Origin: Methylobacterium radiotolerans JCM 2831
GTDB lineage: Bacteria > Pseudomonadota > Alphaproteobacteria > Rhizobiales > Beijerinckiaceae
Reading direction: 5' to 3'
Length of the DNA: 64,000 bases
Assembly: GCF_000019725.1 (NCBI RefSeq)
Contig: NC_010505.1
Location: 744,001-808,000 of the forward strand
Shown here in pieces: positions 48,919 through 57,055 of the stretch (position 1 is the first letter of the stretch; every line of letters starts with the position of its first letter). The translations under genes and the position numbers were made by a program. The notes beneath the pieces were generated by a model. That model searched no databases. It was not told the origin of the DNA and saw nothing but the letters and a program-made list of their open reading frames with translations.

Positions 48919-49707
48919 ATGACCCTCCCCGTTCCCAGCCTGCCCGATCTGCTCCCCACCGGTCCGGCCCGGTTCCTGGGCTGGTCCATGATCGCCGACC
49001 CGATGCTGGCCGGCTTCCTGGCGCGCGCGGGATTCGACGCCGTCCTGCTGGACCAGCAGCACGGCACCTACGACTACAAATCGTCCTGTGCGGCGATCAC
49101 CGAGGTCGCCCTCGCGGGCAAATCGAGCCTCGTGCGCGTGCCGGTGGGCGACTTCGCCATGGTCTCGCGGATGCTCGACGCGGGCGCCGCCGGAATCGTG
49201 GCGCCGATGATCAACACCGTCGCGGATGCCGAGGCCCTGGCCGCCGCCGCGAAGTTCCCGCCGGTGGGCCAGCGGAGCTGGGGACCGGACCGGGCCATGT
49301 GGCTCTCGGGGCTCCGGAACGGCGCGGACTACCTCGCGGGCGCCAACGACCGGGCGCTCACGATCGCCATGTGCGAGACCGAGGCGGGGATCGCCGACCT
49401 GGAGGCGATCCTCGCCGTGCCGGGCATCGACGGGGTGCTGGTCGGGCCCGCCGACCTGTCGATCGCCCTGTCGAAGGGGGCGGTCATCGACCCCCTAGGA
49501 TCGGCGGTGACGGCGGCCCTCGGCGAGATCGCGCGCAAGACGCGGGCGGCGGGCAAGATTCCCTGCGCCTTCGCGCCGTCGCCGGCGCGGGCCCGGGAGA
49601 TGGTCGGGATGGGCTACCAGCTGGTCTCGGTCGAGTACGACGCCCTGACGATCGTCAACGCCTTCGCCCGGGTCCTCTGCGAGGCCGACCCGTCGCGGGC
49701 CGGCTGA
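48919..49707 (+). CDS. HpcH/HpaI family aldolase (class II, HpaI-like)
   Basis: 262 residues. Class II pyruvate aldolase features: DAVLLDQQHGTYDY (base His in QHG), VRVPVGDFAMVSRMLDAGA with GIVAPMINT, CETEAGIADLEAIL (metal-binding Glu) and GVLVGPADLSIALS (metal-binding Asp). HpaI-like enzymes cleave or form 2-keto-4-hydroxy acids with pyruvate. The exact substrate (4-hydroxy-2-oxo-heptanedioate, 2-keto-3-deoxyrhamnonate, or another) is not readable. It sits between tolQ and ybgC on the opposite strand. Confidence 0.87.
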   Translation: MTLPVPSLPDLLPTGPARFLGWSMIADPMLAGFLARAGFDAVLLDQQHGTYDYKSSCAAITEVALAGKSSLVRVPVGDFAMVSRMLDAGAAGIVAPMINTVADAEALAAAAKFPPVGQRSWGPDRAMWLSGLRNGADYLAGANDRALTIAMCETEAGIADLEAILAVPGIDGVLVGPADLSIALSKGAVIDPLGSAVTAALGEIARKTRAAGKIPCAFAPSPARAREMVGMGYQLVSVEYDALTIVNAFARVLCEADPSRAG

Positions 49708-49721
49708 CCGCCGGCCGGTGC

Positions 49722-50174
49722 CTAGGCGGCGTCGCCCGGTGCGAGCCGCCGCCGCAGCGCGTCGGGAAGGCGAACGGCGCGGCCGTCGCGCACGCAGGCG
49801 ACCGTGACCTCCGCGGCGACCAGCACCGCGTCGGCCCGCCGCACCTCCTGGGCGAGCTGCATCGAGGCCCCGCGCAGGGCGCGCGTGCGGGTGACGACGG
49901 TCAGCAGGTCGTCCATCCTGGCCGGGCGGAGGAAATCGAGACTCATCCGCCGCACCACGAAGACGAGGCCGCGCGCGTCGCGGTGCAGGTCCGACTGGTC
50001 GCCGGCGAGCGCCCGCAGCAGCTCCGTGCGGCCGCGCTCGAGGAAGCGCAGGTAGCTGGCGTGGTAGACGAAGCCCGAGAAGTCGGTGTCCTCGTAGTAG
50101 ACGCGCACGCCCAGCCGGTGCGGTGGGGGGCCATCCTCCGAAGGTCCGTCGGTGCCGGGCTCGATCGCGCTCAT
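49722..50174 (-). CDS. ybgC: YbgC family acyl-CoA thioesterase (Tol-Pal associated)
   Basis: 150 residues from ATG 50174. Hot-dog-fold motif RVYYEDTDFSGFVYHASYL (catalytic Asp and the conserved YHA) and LRFLERGRTELLR, typical of YbgC. Hydrolyses short or acyl-ACP-derived thioesters. In most proteobacteria ybgC is directly upstream of tolQ; here the aldolase gene interrupts that linkage. Same strand as tolQRAB, ~1.1 kb upstream. Confidence 0.9.
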   Translation of the reverse strand: MSAIEPGTDGPSEDGPPPHRLGVRVYYEDTDFSGFVYHASYLRFLERGRTELLRALAGDQSDLHRDARGLVFVVRRMSLDFLRPARMDDLLTVVTRTRALRGASMQLAQEVRRADAVLVAAEVTVACVRDGRAVRLPDALRRRLAPGDAA

Positions 50175-50214
50175 GCGCCCCTTTAGCGACGGGCGGCGCA
50201 GGGGCGCAACACGA

Positions 50215-50240
50215 CGAGGGCCGCCCTGGGGCGGCCCTCG
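50215..50240 (-). terminator. hairpin after the DUF4142 gene
   Basis: A perfect 11-bp GC stem (50215-50225 with 50230-50240) and a 4-nt loop, between the DUF4142 stop (50264) and the ybgC start (50174). Without a T run it may be a pause or Rho-dependent element separating the two genes. Confidence 0.5.
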
Positions 50241-50263
50241 CGGGATCACGCGGTGCGCGCGGT

Positions 50264-50989
50264 TCAGCCGCCGATGCGGGCCGCGATGGTTGCCGAGTGG
50301 GCGTGCTCGTCGGCAATGTACGGCAGGGCCTCGGTGGCGAACTTGCGACCCTGGGCGTTGTCGCCCTGCTTGGCGTAGGCGTCGTAGAGCGCCAGGGTGC
50401 GGGCGTCCGAGCGGGCCTGCTGATCGATGTAGGTCCGGTCGAAGGCCCGGCCGTTCGGGGCCGCCTGGAGCTGCGCCAGCCGCGCCTGGCCGCGCTCGCC
50501 GAGGGCGACGCGACGGCCCGGCTCGGCCGGGCTGTTGTCGACGATGCCGACCGCGCCGAGGGCGCCGCCGACGATCCCGGTGCCGATGTTGGCGGCCACC
50601 GTCACCGGCGCGAGCACGAGGCCCACCGGGTTGCTCAGGTCGGTGCGGATGCCCTGGTTGTCGGAGACCACCGAGCCGTTGCGGGTCAGGGAGGTGTTCG
50701 GCGGCAGCAGCGCGTCCGTGGTCGCCTTGCGCTCGACGAGGACGCGGTTGGCGTAGTTGCGGACCTGCGGGTTGCGCGACCGCTGAAGGGCGATGCGGCT
50801 CGCCTCGATGCTGGCGGCGTCCGAACGGAGCGCCTCGGCCCGGAAGGCGGGCGTCTCGGTCGCGGCGGCGCCGACGCCGTCCTGGTTGGCGAAGGGCAGC
50901 ACGCGGATCGGCAGGGCGTCCTGCGCGAAGGCGGGCGCCGAGATCGCGGCGACGGACAGGCCGAGAACGGCGAGCGTGAGCTTCTTCAT
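50264..50989 (-). CDS. DUF4142 domain periplasmic protein
   Basis: 241 residues. Signal peptide (~1-22, ending APAFAQ). DUF4142-like helical segments include AEALRSDAASIEASRIALQR and NPQVRNYANRVLVERKATTD, with a second helical pair near the C-terminus (SDARTLALYDAYAKQGDNAQGRKFA, then a THSATIAARIGG-like end). A Gly-rich central insertion (GTGIVGGALGAVGIV) could pack against membrane. DUF4142 proteins are ferritin-like-fold periplasmic proteins often linked to stress; function unproven. Between ruvB and ybgC. Confidence 0.8.
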   Translation of the reverse strand: MKKLTLAVLGLSVAAISAPAFAQDALPIRVLPFANQDGVGAAATETPAFRAEALRSDAASIEASRIALQRSRNPQVRNYANRVLVERKATTDALLPPNTSLTRNGSVVSDNQGIRTDLSNPVGLVLAPVTVAANIGTGIVGGALGAVGIVDNSPAEPGRRVALGERGQARLAQLQAAPNGRAFDRTYIDQQARSDARTLALYDAYAKQGDNAQGRKFATEALPYIADEHAHSATIAARIGG

Positions 50990-51356
50990 GGCGGAAGTTT
51001 ATCCCTGACGTTGTTCTTGAGATCGCGAAGATCTGCCGCGATCGCAGAGGCAGGACCCCGATCGAGACAGCCTTGCCGGCGCCGAGCGGACCCGGCGCGG
51101 TCGCCTCCACAACTGTCGCGTTTCGGGCCTGTTCCACGCGATCCGGCACATTTTTACAGTACACAGATCCGTGATGACCCGACCTAAGCTTGGCAATATT
51201 GTCCGGCAACCGTCGGGAAAACGGATTGCGTCGCAGCGACTTGCCGATGCCGCGGGGCGCGATCGCGCCGGCAGGGGCGCGGATCGGGGCGCGCGGAGCG
51301 CATGTGCCGCGGGAAACGCTGGTCCGAACTCAGTGCATAGAGCGGTCGGGGCCGCC
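50990..51356. other. intergenic region between ruvB and the DUF4142 gene
   Basis: 367 bp, no gene supported. The stretch 51141-51200 is AT-rich for this genome (TTTTTACAGTACACAG) and probably contains the DUF4142 promoter. A partial GGAAC-N16-AGTT element on the minus strand near 51115-51135 was not called. Confidence 0.5.
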
Positions 51357-52412
51357 TCACGGCTCCTCGTCGCCGAAGAAGCCGAACTGCCCGGGGGTCT
51401 CGCGCGTCGGTTCCGGGATCTGCATGTGCCGGTACGCGTGTCGTGTGAGGACGCGGCCGCGGGGCGTGCGCTGCACGAAGCCGCGCTGGATCAGGTAGGG
51501 CTCGATGATGTCCTCGATGGCGTCGCGCGGCTCCGACAAGGCCGCGCCGATGGTCTCGATCCCCACCGGGCCGCCCCCGAACGCGCGCGCGATCAGGCTC
51601 AGGTACTTGCGGTCCATCACGTCCAGACCCGCCCCGTCCACGTCCAGGAGCTGCAGCGCCCGGTCGGCGATCGCCCGCGTCACCGTCTCGGCCTCCGCCA
51701 CGACCGCGAAATCCCGCACCCGCCGCAACAGCCGCCCCGCGATCCGCGGCGTGCCCCGGGCCCGCCGGGCGATCTCGTTGGCGCCCTCCGCCGACATGCC
51801 CAAGCCCAGGACCCGCGCGCCGCGCGCCACGATCTGCTCCAGCTCGTCGATCTCGTAGAACTCCAGCCGGATCGGGATCCCGAACCGGTCGCGCAGCGGC
51901 GTCGTCAGCAGCCCCGCCCGCGTCGTGGCGCCGACCAGGGTGAACTTCGGCAGCTCGATCTTGACCGAGCGCGCCGCCGGGCCCTCGCCGATGATCAGGT
52001 CGAGCTGGTAGTCTTCCATGGCCGGGTAGAGGATCTCCTCGACCGCCGGGTTGAGCCGGTGGATCTCGTCGATGAACAGGACGTCGCGCTCCTCCAGGTT
52101 GGTGAGCTGCGCGGCCAGGTCGCCGGCCTTGGCGATCACCGGCCCGGAGGTCGAGCGGAAGTTCACGCCCAGCTCGCGCGCCACGATCTGGGCCAGCGTC
52201 GTCTTGCCCAGCCCCGGCGGACCGACGAACAGCACGTGGTCGAGCGCCTGACCGGTCTTCTTCGCAGCCTCGATGAACACCTGCATGTTCGCACGTGCCG
52301 CACGCTGACCGATGAACTCCGACAGGCTCAGAGGGCGGATCGTCTGATCCACGTCGTCGGTGCGCTTCTCCGGCGTCAGGAGCGCGTTGGTCGGAGGCTT
52401 CGGCTTGCTCAT
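51357..52412 (-). CDS. ruvB: Holliday junction branch-migration helicase subunit RuvB
   Basis: 351 residues from ATG 52412. AAA+ motor: Walker A GPPGLGKT (64-71), Walker B LFIDEIHR (112-119), sensor-1 region [19 protein letters not shown], and arginine finger in [15 protein letters not shown]. The C-terminal winged helix is the [20 protein letters not shown] region. Moves Holliday junctions with RuvA. No ruvA or ruvC is in the window; the ATG has a normal spacing upstream and the gene is followed by DUF4142 and ybgC on the same strand. Confidence 0.96.
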   Translation of the reverse strand: MSKPKPPTNALLTPEKRTDDVDQTIRPLSLSEFIGQRAARANMQVFIEAAKKTGQALDHVLFVGPPGLGKTTLAQIVARELGVNFRSTSGPVIAKAGDLAAQLTNLEERDVLFIDEIHRLNPAVEEILYPAMEDYQLDLIIGEGPAARSVKIELPKFTLVGATTRAGLLTTPLRDRFGIPIRLEFYEIDELEQIVARGARVLGLGMSAEGANEIARRARGTPRIAGRLLRRVRDFAVVAEAETVTRAIADRALQLLDVDGAGLDVMDRKYLSLIARAFGGGPVGIETIGAALSEPRDAIEDIIEPYLIQRGFVQRTPRGRVLTRHAYRHMQIPEPTRETPGQFGFFGDEEP

Positions 52413-52704
52413 GAACCCTGCTTCGTGGACCGTGCCGCGCGGCCCGCGATGGGCGGCCACGCAGGACGGCTGGGCACCGGCGCGTCCGGTTTTGTTCTTC
52501 CTTACCCGTGAAAGCCGCGAAGTCTAAGCGCCGTCGCCGGGCGGCATGCCCCGGCGACATGACCCGGCACTGGCCGGGTACCGTCACCGGCGATGTGAGC
52601 GAGCGCACCGGCCGCGCCGTCGGTGCAACCGCGATGCAACCGAACCGTCGGCCCGCGCATTCCTGGACCGAACCTCCAAGCACGGCCGCAGGGCGCATTT
52701 CCCC

Positions 52705-52935
52705 ATGAGACTCCGTACGATCGCTGCCGCCGCAGCCGGCACCGTCATGCTCGCCGCGCCGCTCGCGGCCCAGGCCGCCAACGGCCCGGCCGAGACCAAG
52801 GTCGCCGAGGCCAATCCGCAGGTTCATCCCGTCTCGGCGGAGCGGGACGACGACGTCACCTGCAGTCGGGCCCGCCGTCGCCTGTGGATCGAGGGCGAGG
52901 GCTGGGTGGTCCGGCGGATCACCACCTGCCGCTGA
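52705..52935 (+). CDS. small secreted hypothetical protein
   Basis: 76 residues from ATG 52705. Signal peptide (~1-24, AAPLAAQAA) then a ~50-residue domain with two Cys (DDVTCSRARRRLW and RRITTCR), a probable disulfide. No family recognised. A GRRAHF-type longer start at 52546 would precede the signal and is unlikely. Between ruvB and another small secreted protein. Confidence 0.6.
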   Translation: MRLRTIAAAAAGTVMLAAPLAAQAANGPAETKVAEANPQVHPVSAERDDDVTCSRARRRLWIEGEGWVVRRITTCR

Positions 52936-53081
52936 CCGGGCCCACCTCTGGGGGCCATCGGCCGGGGATGACGGGGCCTTACGCACTCTGCGCGACTGGA
53001 GACGCGGAACGGCCGATGATCCGGTCTGTTGGCCCTGCATCCGGCGCGGACCGCGCGCCGACAACCATCGGAGCCGGCCCC

Positions 53082-53471
53082 ATGGCGAACCGGATGATCC
53101 TGACGGTGCTCGCCGTAGCGGCCGCGACGCCCGCCTCGGCGCAGACTGTCCGGAGCCCCGATCCCTATGCACCGGTGGCCTACGCGCCCGGCTACGCCGC
53201 CGATCCGAGTTTCGCCGGCGAGTTCGTGCGCGGGACCTATATCGGCGCCCCGCTGACGCGGGTGCCGCGCCCGACCCAGATCGTGCCCAGTCCCTGGAGC
53301 TACGGCACCTACGGCGTCCCGACGGTGACCGGCATCCCGGCCGCTCCGGCGGCCCAGCCGACCCTGACGGTGATCGACGCCGTCCCCCGCGGCCGCCGCG
53401 GCGAGCGCGCCGCCGGCGCCGCCCCGGTCGCGGGCGCCCGGGTCATCGCGGTTCAGGTTCCCCGGCGCTGA
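53082..53471 (+). CDS. secreted hypothetical protein
   Basis: 129 residues from ATG 53082. Signal peptide (~1-21, ending PASAQ). The mature part is Pro/Tyr/Ala-rich (SPDPYAPVAYAPGYAADP) with a Tyr/Gly strand-like section and an Arg-rich end (RRGERAAG). Likely exported and partly disordered; function unknown. A GGAAC-N16-TGTT element lies at 53006-53030, one base off the EcfG consensus. Its end overlaps the convergent gene by 29 bp. Confidence 0.55.
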   Translation: MANRMILTVLAVAAATPASAQTVRSPDPYAPVAYAPGYAADPSFAGEFVRGTYIGAPLTRVPRPTQIVPSPWSYGTYGVPTVTGIPAAPAAQPTLTVIDAVPRGRRGERAAGAAPVAGARVIAVQVPRR

Positions 53472-53799
53472 GCGCCGCGAACCACGCCGCGTAGGGCGTG
53501 TTGCGGACGAGGTGCCGGTTGAGGTCCGGGGCACCGTCCGTCCACCAGACCGGCCCGCGCTCGCCGAGCGCGATCTTGGCCGCGTCGACCTCGGCCCTGG
53601 CGGAAGCCAGCGCGCCCGCCGCGGCCGCCGCGCCTGCCCGCTCGGCCCGCTTGGCCTCCTTCACACCCCGCCGCGCCGCCATGAGGCGCTTCACCAGCGC
53701 CGCGCGGCAGGCGTCAGACAGATCGGGATTGGCGCGGCGCCACAGACGGCCCCGGACAACGATGTAGCGCCGATCCGGAGTGGTAATGGCCAGGCTCAT
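53443..53799 (-). CDS. conserved hypothetical protein
   Basis: 118 residues from ATG 53799. Opens with a compact beta segment DRRYIVVRGRLWRRANPDL, followed by a helical Ala/Arg/Lys-rich middle (LVKRLMAARRGVKEAKRAER) and a Trp-containing end (GPVWWTDGAPDLNRHLVRN). I recognise the RYIVVRGRLWR start as a conserved proteobacterial hypothetical family; function unknown. Cytoplasmic. Overlaps the preceding convergent gene by 29 bp; divergent from the GGDEF gene. Confidence 0.65.
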   Translation of the reverse strand: MSLAITTPDRRYIVVRGRLWRRANPDLSDACRAALVKRLMAARRGVKEAKRAERAGAAAAAGALASARAEVDAAKIALGERGPVWWTDGAPDLNRHLVRNTPYAAWFAALSAGEPEPR

Positions 53800-53873
53800 G
53801 CCGGGGTTCAGCTCCGTTGGGGGGAGGTTAAGCCTTCCAGCTTACACGGCGGATATCAGTTGCGGGTCACGCC

Positions 53874-54770
53874 ATGCAGATCGTCATCGTCGACTCGAGC
53901 CGCGTTGTGCTGCAGATCATCGCGTCCCTCATCGAGCCGCGCGGCCACGCGGTGCACCCCTTCACGGATTCGGAGCGGGCGCTGGAATTCCTGGCGGCGA
54001 CGCCGGCGGTCCGTGTCCTCATCACCAGCCTGGAGGTGCGGCCGCTCTGCGGACTCGAACTCTGCTGGTCGGCACGGCTGCTCGCGGAATCCCGCGGGCC
54101 GCTGCACGTCATCACCATGTCGTCGGCGCGCAACGTCCGCAGCCTCGCCGAGGCCCTCGACAGCGGCGCGGACGACTTCATCGAGAAGCCGCCGAGCGCC
54201 GAGGAGCTGAACGCGCGCCTGCGCGCGGCCGAGCGCCTGACCACCATGCAGGAGGAACTGATCCGCCTCGCCGAGACGGATCCGCTGACCGGCTCCTACA
54301 ACCGGCGCGCCTTCTTCAACCGCGCGCGCGCCGCCGTGGCGCAGGACCCGCGGCCGGACGCCGTCTCGGCCATCCTCCTCGACATCGATCACTTCAAGCG
54401 CATCAACGACGAGCACGGGCACGATGTCGGCGACGTGGCGATCAAGGCCGTGGCCGACTTGATCTCCGGCTCCGGGATCGCCGGACGCCTCGGCGGCGAG
54501 GAATTCGCCGTCATCCTCCCGGGGCGCGACCTCGGGGAGGCCGTGGCGCATGCCGAGCGCCTGCGCGGCGACGTCCAGGCCCTGCGGATCCGCGGGGCCA
54601 AGGGTCCGATCGCGCTGAGCTGCAGCTTCGGCGTCAGCACGTGGCGTGACGGCGACAGCGTCGAGGCCCTGGTCAAGCGGGCGGACGTCGCGCTCTACGC
54701 GGCCAAGGGCGGCGGCCGGAACCGGGTGGTCCCGGATCAGGGCGCGGGCGTCCACGCCGTCGCGGGCTGA
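53874..54770 (+). CDS. GGDEF protein with non-phosphorylatable receiver domain
   Basis: 298 residues. An N-terminal receiver-like domain (~1-115) is followed by a GGDEF domain (~130-290). In the receiver the phospho-acceptor Asp is replaced by Ser52 (LITSLEVRPLCG in place of a LLDxxMPxxxG pattern), while Lys105 (FIEKP) is kept. The diguanylate-cyclase core is intact: DPLTGSYNRR, DIDHFKRIND and GGEEF (207-211). The upstream RxxD autoinhibitory site is absent. It would make c-di-GMP. Control by phosphorylation at the usual site is unlikely. Confidence 0.87.
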   Translation: MQIVIVDSSRVVLQIIASLIEPRGHAVHPFTDSERALEFLAATPAVRVLITSLEVRPLCGLELCWSARLLAESRGPLHVITMSSARNVRSLAEALDSGADDFIEKPPSAEELNARLRAAERLTTMQEELIRLAETDPLTGSYNRRAFFNRARAAVAQDPRPDAVSAILLDIDHFKRINDEHGHDVGDVAIKAVADLISGSGIAGRLGGEEFAVILPGRDLGEAVAHAERLRGDVQALRIRGAKGPIALSCSFGVSTWRDGDSVEALVKRADVALYAAKGGGRNRVVPDQGAGVHAVAG

Positions 54771-54982
54771 CACGGACCGCCCGTACCAGATCGGCACAGT
54801 CGGTCCGGCGGTGTCCCACGGTCGTCCCAGATCGGCGCATTGATCCGCCGAGTATCCGTTTTCGGGCAGCGATTCTGCCCATATAAAGCTTAATATTCGC
54901 GAGCTGTTGCTGGAACGGATCTTGGAACTTCGCCTTCGATCCCGGCCGCCTGTATCAAGCCGGGAGAGAGAGGTGCGAGGTC

Positions 54983-55669
54983 ATGAGTACGGCCGTTGGC
55001 GTCCTGATCCTGGATGAGCCGGAGGACCTGAGCGCGACGGTTCGCGCCACCCTCGAGCACATGCCCGAATTCCACACCATCGGCGAGGCCGATCTCGACC
55101 GCGCCGACGCCGGCAGCAGCGTCGCCCTGGTCTTCCTCGACGAGATCCGGCTGGCCGACGGGATCGCCCGCATCGTCGCCCTGAAGGAGCGTCAACCGGC
55201 GCTCCGCACGCTGGTCGCCTTCGGTGCCCTCACGGCGGACGACCTCCGCGCCCTGCTGGCCGCGGGCGCCGACGCCTTCGTGGCGCGCTCCAAGTCGCCG
55301 CGCGAGCTCGGCGCGGCACTGCTCGCCCTCGCGGAGGGCTCCGACGTCCTGGTCCCGTCGGAGCAGCCGGTGGCGATGCCGCCGGAGGCGGGCGAGAGCC
55401 TCGGGCTGACGCCCCGCGAGGCGGAGGTCCTGCGCTTCCTCAGCTCCGGGTTCAGCAACAAGGAGGTCGCGCGGCGGCTGGCGCTCAGCGTGCGCACGGT
55501 GGAGACCCACCGGCTTAACCTGCGGCGCAAGACCCAGACCGGCCGGCTGAAGGACCTGGTCTCGCTGGCCCGCCAGCTGGGCCTGGCCCCCGTGGTCGAC
55601 TCCGGCGACCAGGTCCGGCGCGGCACCGACAGCCGCTCCTCGGGCAACGACAACCAATCCCGGCACTGA
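54983..55669 (+). CDS. LuxR/NarL family response regulator with atypical receiver
   Basis: 228 residues with an AGAGAGAGG-type ribosome-binding site. Receiver-like N-terminus (~1-115) has Asp53 (VFLDEIRLADG) but the conserved Lys and the switch Thr appear replaced (VARSKSP in place of LLK, FGA in place of TA). C-terminal LuxR helix-turn-helix (~138-200): LTPREAEVLRFLSSGFSNKE then VARRLALSVRTVETHR. DNA-binding regulator of unknown targets; no kinase is adjacent. A hairpin at 55680-55702 separates it from the TopIB gene. Confidence 0.85.
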   Translation: MSTAVGVLILDEPEDLSATVRATLEHMPEFHTIGEADLDRADAGSSVALVFLDEIRLADGIARIVALKERQPALRTLVAFGALTADDLRALLAAGADAFVARSKSPRELGAALLALAEGSDVLVPSEQPVAMPPEAGESLGLTPREAEVLRFLSSGFSNKEVARRLALSVRTVETHRLNLRRKTQTGRLKDLVSLARQLGLAPVVDSGDQVRRGTDSRSSGNDNQSRH

Positions 55670-55679
55670 GAGGGGGATC

Positions 55680-55702
55680 GGGCGGTCTCGTGGAGACCGC
55701 CC
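55680..55702. terminator. bidirectional hairpin between LuxR and TopIB genes
   Basis: A perfect 10-bp stem (55680-55689 with 55693-55702) with a 3-nt loop, in the 35-bp gap between the convergent stops. No T run on either side; plausible shared terminator. Confidence 0.55.
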
Positions 55703-55704
55703 CC

Positions 55705-56919
55705 CTAGGCGGCCGCGGCCGCCTTCCGGGCTCCGGACGCGCGCTTGGCCGCTGCCGTCCCGCTCTTGGACCGCTCGGGTGCCTTCGCCCCCCGCCCGCG
55801 CGCGCCCGCCGGCTTGACCCGTCCCTTGGCCTTGACGGCGTCCTCCGCGGCTGAGAGGCGCGCCTGCAGCAGTCCCAGCACCGCCGCCTCCTCGGGCCGG
55901 AGGCTGGAGAGGTCCTCGCTGAGTTCCGATTCGACCGCGTCCTTCACCTGCAGGAGCAGACCGCCCTCCAGATAGCAGTCGAGGATCTGCGGGTGAATGT
56001 AGCACTTGCGGCAGATCGTCGGCGTGTTGCCGAGGCGGCCGGCGACGTTCTCGATGGCCGCGCGGATGTTGCGCTTGGCCCCCGCCTCGCTGTCGAAGGT
56101 CTCGAACTCCCGCAGCGCCAGCGCCGCCAGCACGGTGCCGGCCCAGGTGCGGAAATCCTTCGCGGTGAAGTCCTTGCCGGTGATCTCGCGCAGGTACGCG
56201 TTCACGTCCGAGGAGGTGACGTCGCGCTGGGTGCCGTCCGGATCCAGATACTGGAACAGCTCCTGCCCCGGCAGATCCTGGCAGGCCTTGACGATCCGGG
56301 CGACCCGCCGGTCCTTCAGCGACACGTCCCAGGTCTTGCCGCTCTTGCCCTTGAAGCGGAACGACAGGGCCGCCCCCTCGATCCGGACGTGGGGGTCGCG
56401 CAGGGTCGTGAGGCCGTAGCTCTTGTTGGTCCGCGCGTAGTCGTCGTTGCCGACGCGGATCAGCGTGGTCTCGAGCAGGTGGACCACGGTGGCCAGCACC
56501 TTGTCGCGGGAGAGGCCCGGCCGCTTCATGTCGGCGTCGACGCGTCGGCGGATCCCGGGCAGCGCGTCCGCGAAGGCCATGATCCGCGAGAACTTGTTGG
56601 CCTCCCGCGCCTGCCGGAAGTCCGGGTGGTAGCGGTACTGCTTGCGCCCCTTGGCGTCGCGGCCCGTCGCCTGGATGTGGCCGTTGCGGCGGGGACAGAT
56701 CCAGACATCCGTGTAGGCCGGCGGGATCGCGAGGCTGCGGATGCGGGCCAGCACCGCCTTGTCGCGCACCGGCGCGCCCTTCGCGTCGAGGTAGCGGAAG
56801 CCAGTGCCGCTGCGGCGGCGGGTCAGCCCGGGCCGGCCGTCGTCGACGTAGACGAGTCCGGCCTCCTCGGCCGCGGCGCGGAGGTCTCCGCCGCTCTCCG
56901 CCGTCTCGACACACGCCAT
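55705..56919 (-). CDS. DNA topoisomerase IB
   Basis: 404 residues from ATG 56919, which has GGGAGGGG upstream; the frame is open much further but upstream codons lie in the promoter of the opposing gene. Eukaryote-like TopIB core: the KFSRIMAFADALPGIRRRV region, RVGNDDYARTNKSYGLTTLR (first Arg of the active site), DFRTWAGT (second Arg) and the catalytic Tyr307 in ICRKCYIHPQIL. The C-terminal ~60 residues are Lys/Ala/Arg-rich. It relaxes supercoils. Divergent from the glycosyltransferase. Confidence 0.9.
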   Translation of the reverse strand: MACVETAESGGDLRAAAEEAGLVYVDDGRPGLTRRRSGTGFRYLDAKGAPVRDKAVLARIRSLAIPPAYTDVWICPRRNGHIQATGRDAKGRKQYRYHPDFRQAREANKFSRIMAFADALPGIRRRVDADMKRPGLSRDKVLATVVHLLETTLIRVGNDDYARTNKSYGLTTLRDPHVRIEGAALSFRFKGKSGKTWDVSLKDRRVARIVKACQDLPGQELFQYLDPDGTQRDVTSSDVNAYLREITGKDFTAKDFRTWAGTVLAALALREFETFDSEAGAKRNIRAAIENVAGRLGNTPTICRKCYIHPQILDCYLEGGLLLQVKDAVESELSEDLSSLRPEEAAVLGLLQARLSAAEDAVKAKGRVKPAGARGRGAKAPERSKSGTAAAKRASGARKAAAAA

Positions 56920-57055
56920 GACCTGCCCCTCCCATCGACGCCGCCCGGCTGCCTCGCCCGGCGAGAAGGCCTTGGACAACCGGCGGCACGCGATCGCCGT
57001 TCCGGGCCTGCACATCCGCCGCAGGACGGGCCGCGGCGCCGTGCTAGAGGGGGGG

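Noticed and set aside
53006..53030. GGAAC-N16-TGTT upstream of a secreted protein as an EcfG promoter
   Set aside because: Only the -10 differs by one base, but similar near-matches occur elsewhere (for example upstream of the acyl-CoA-synthetase fragment and of DUF4142), so I did not annotate it.
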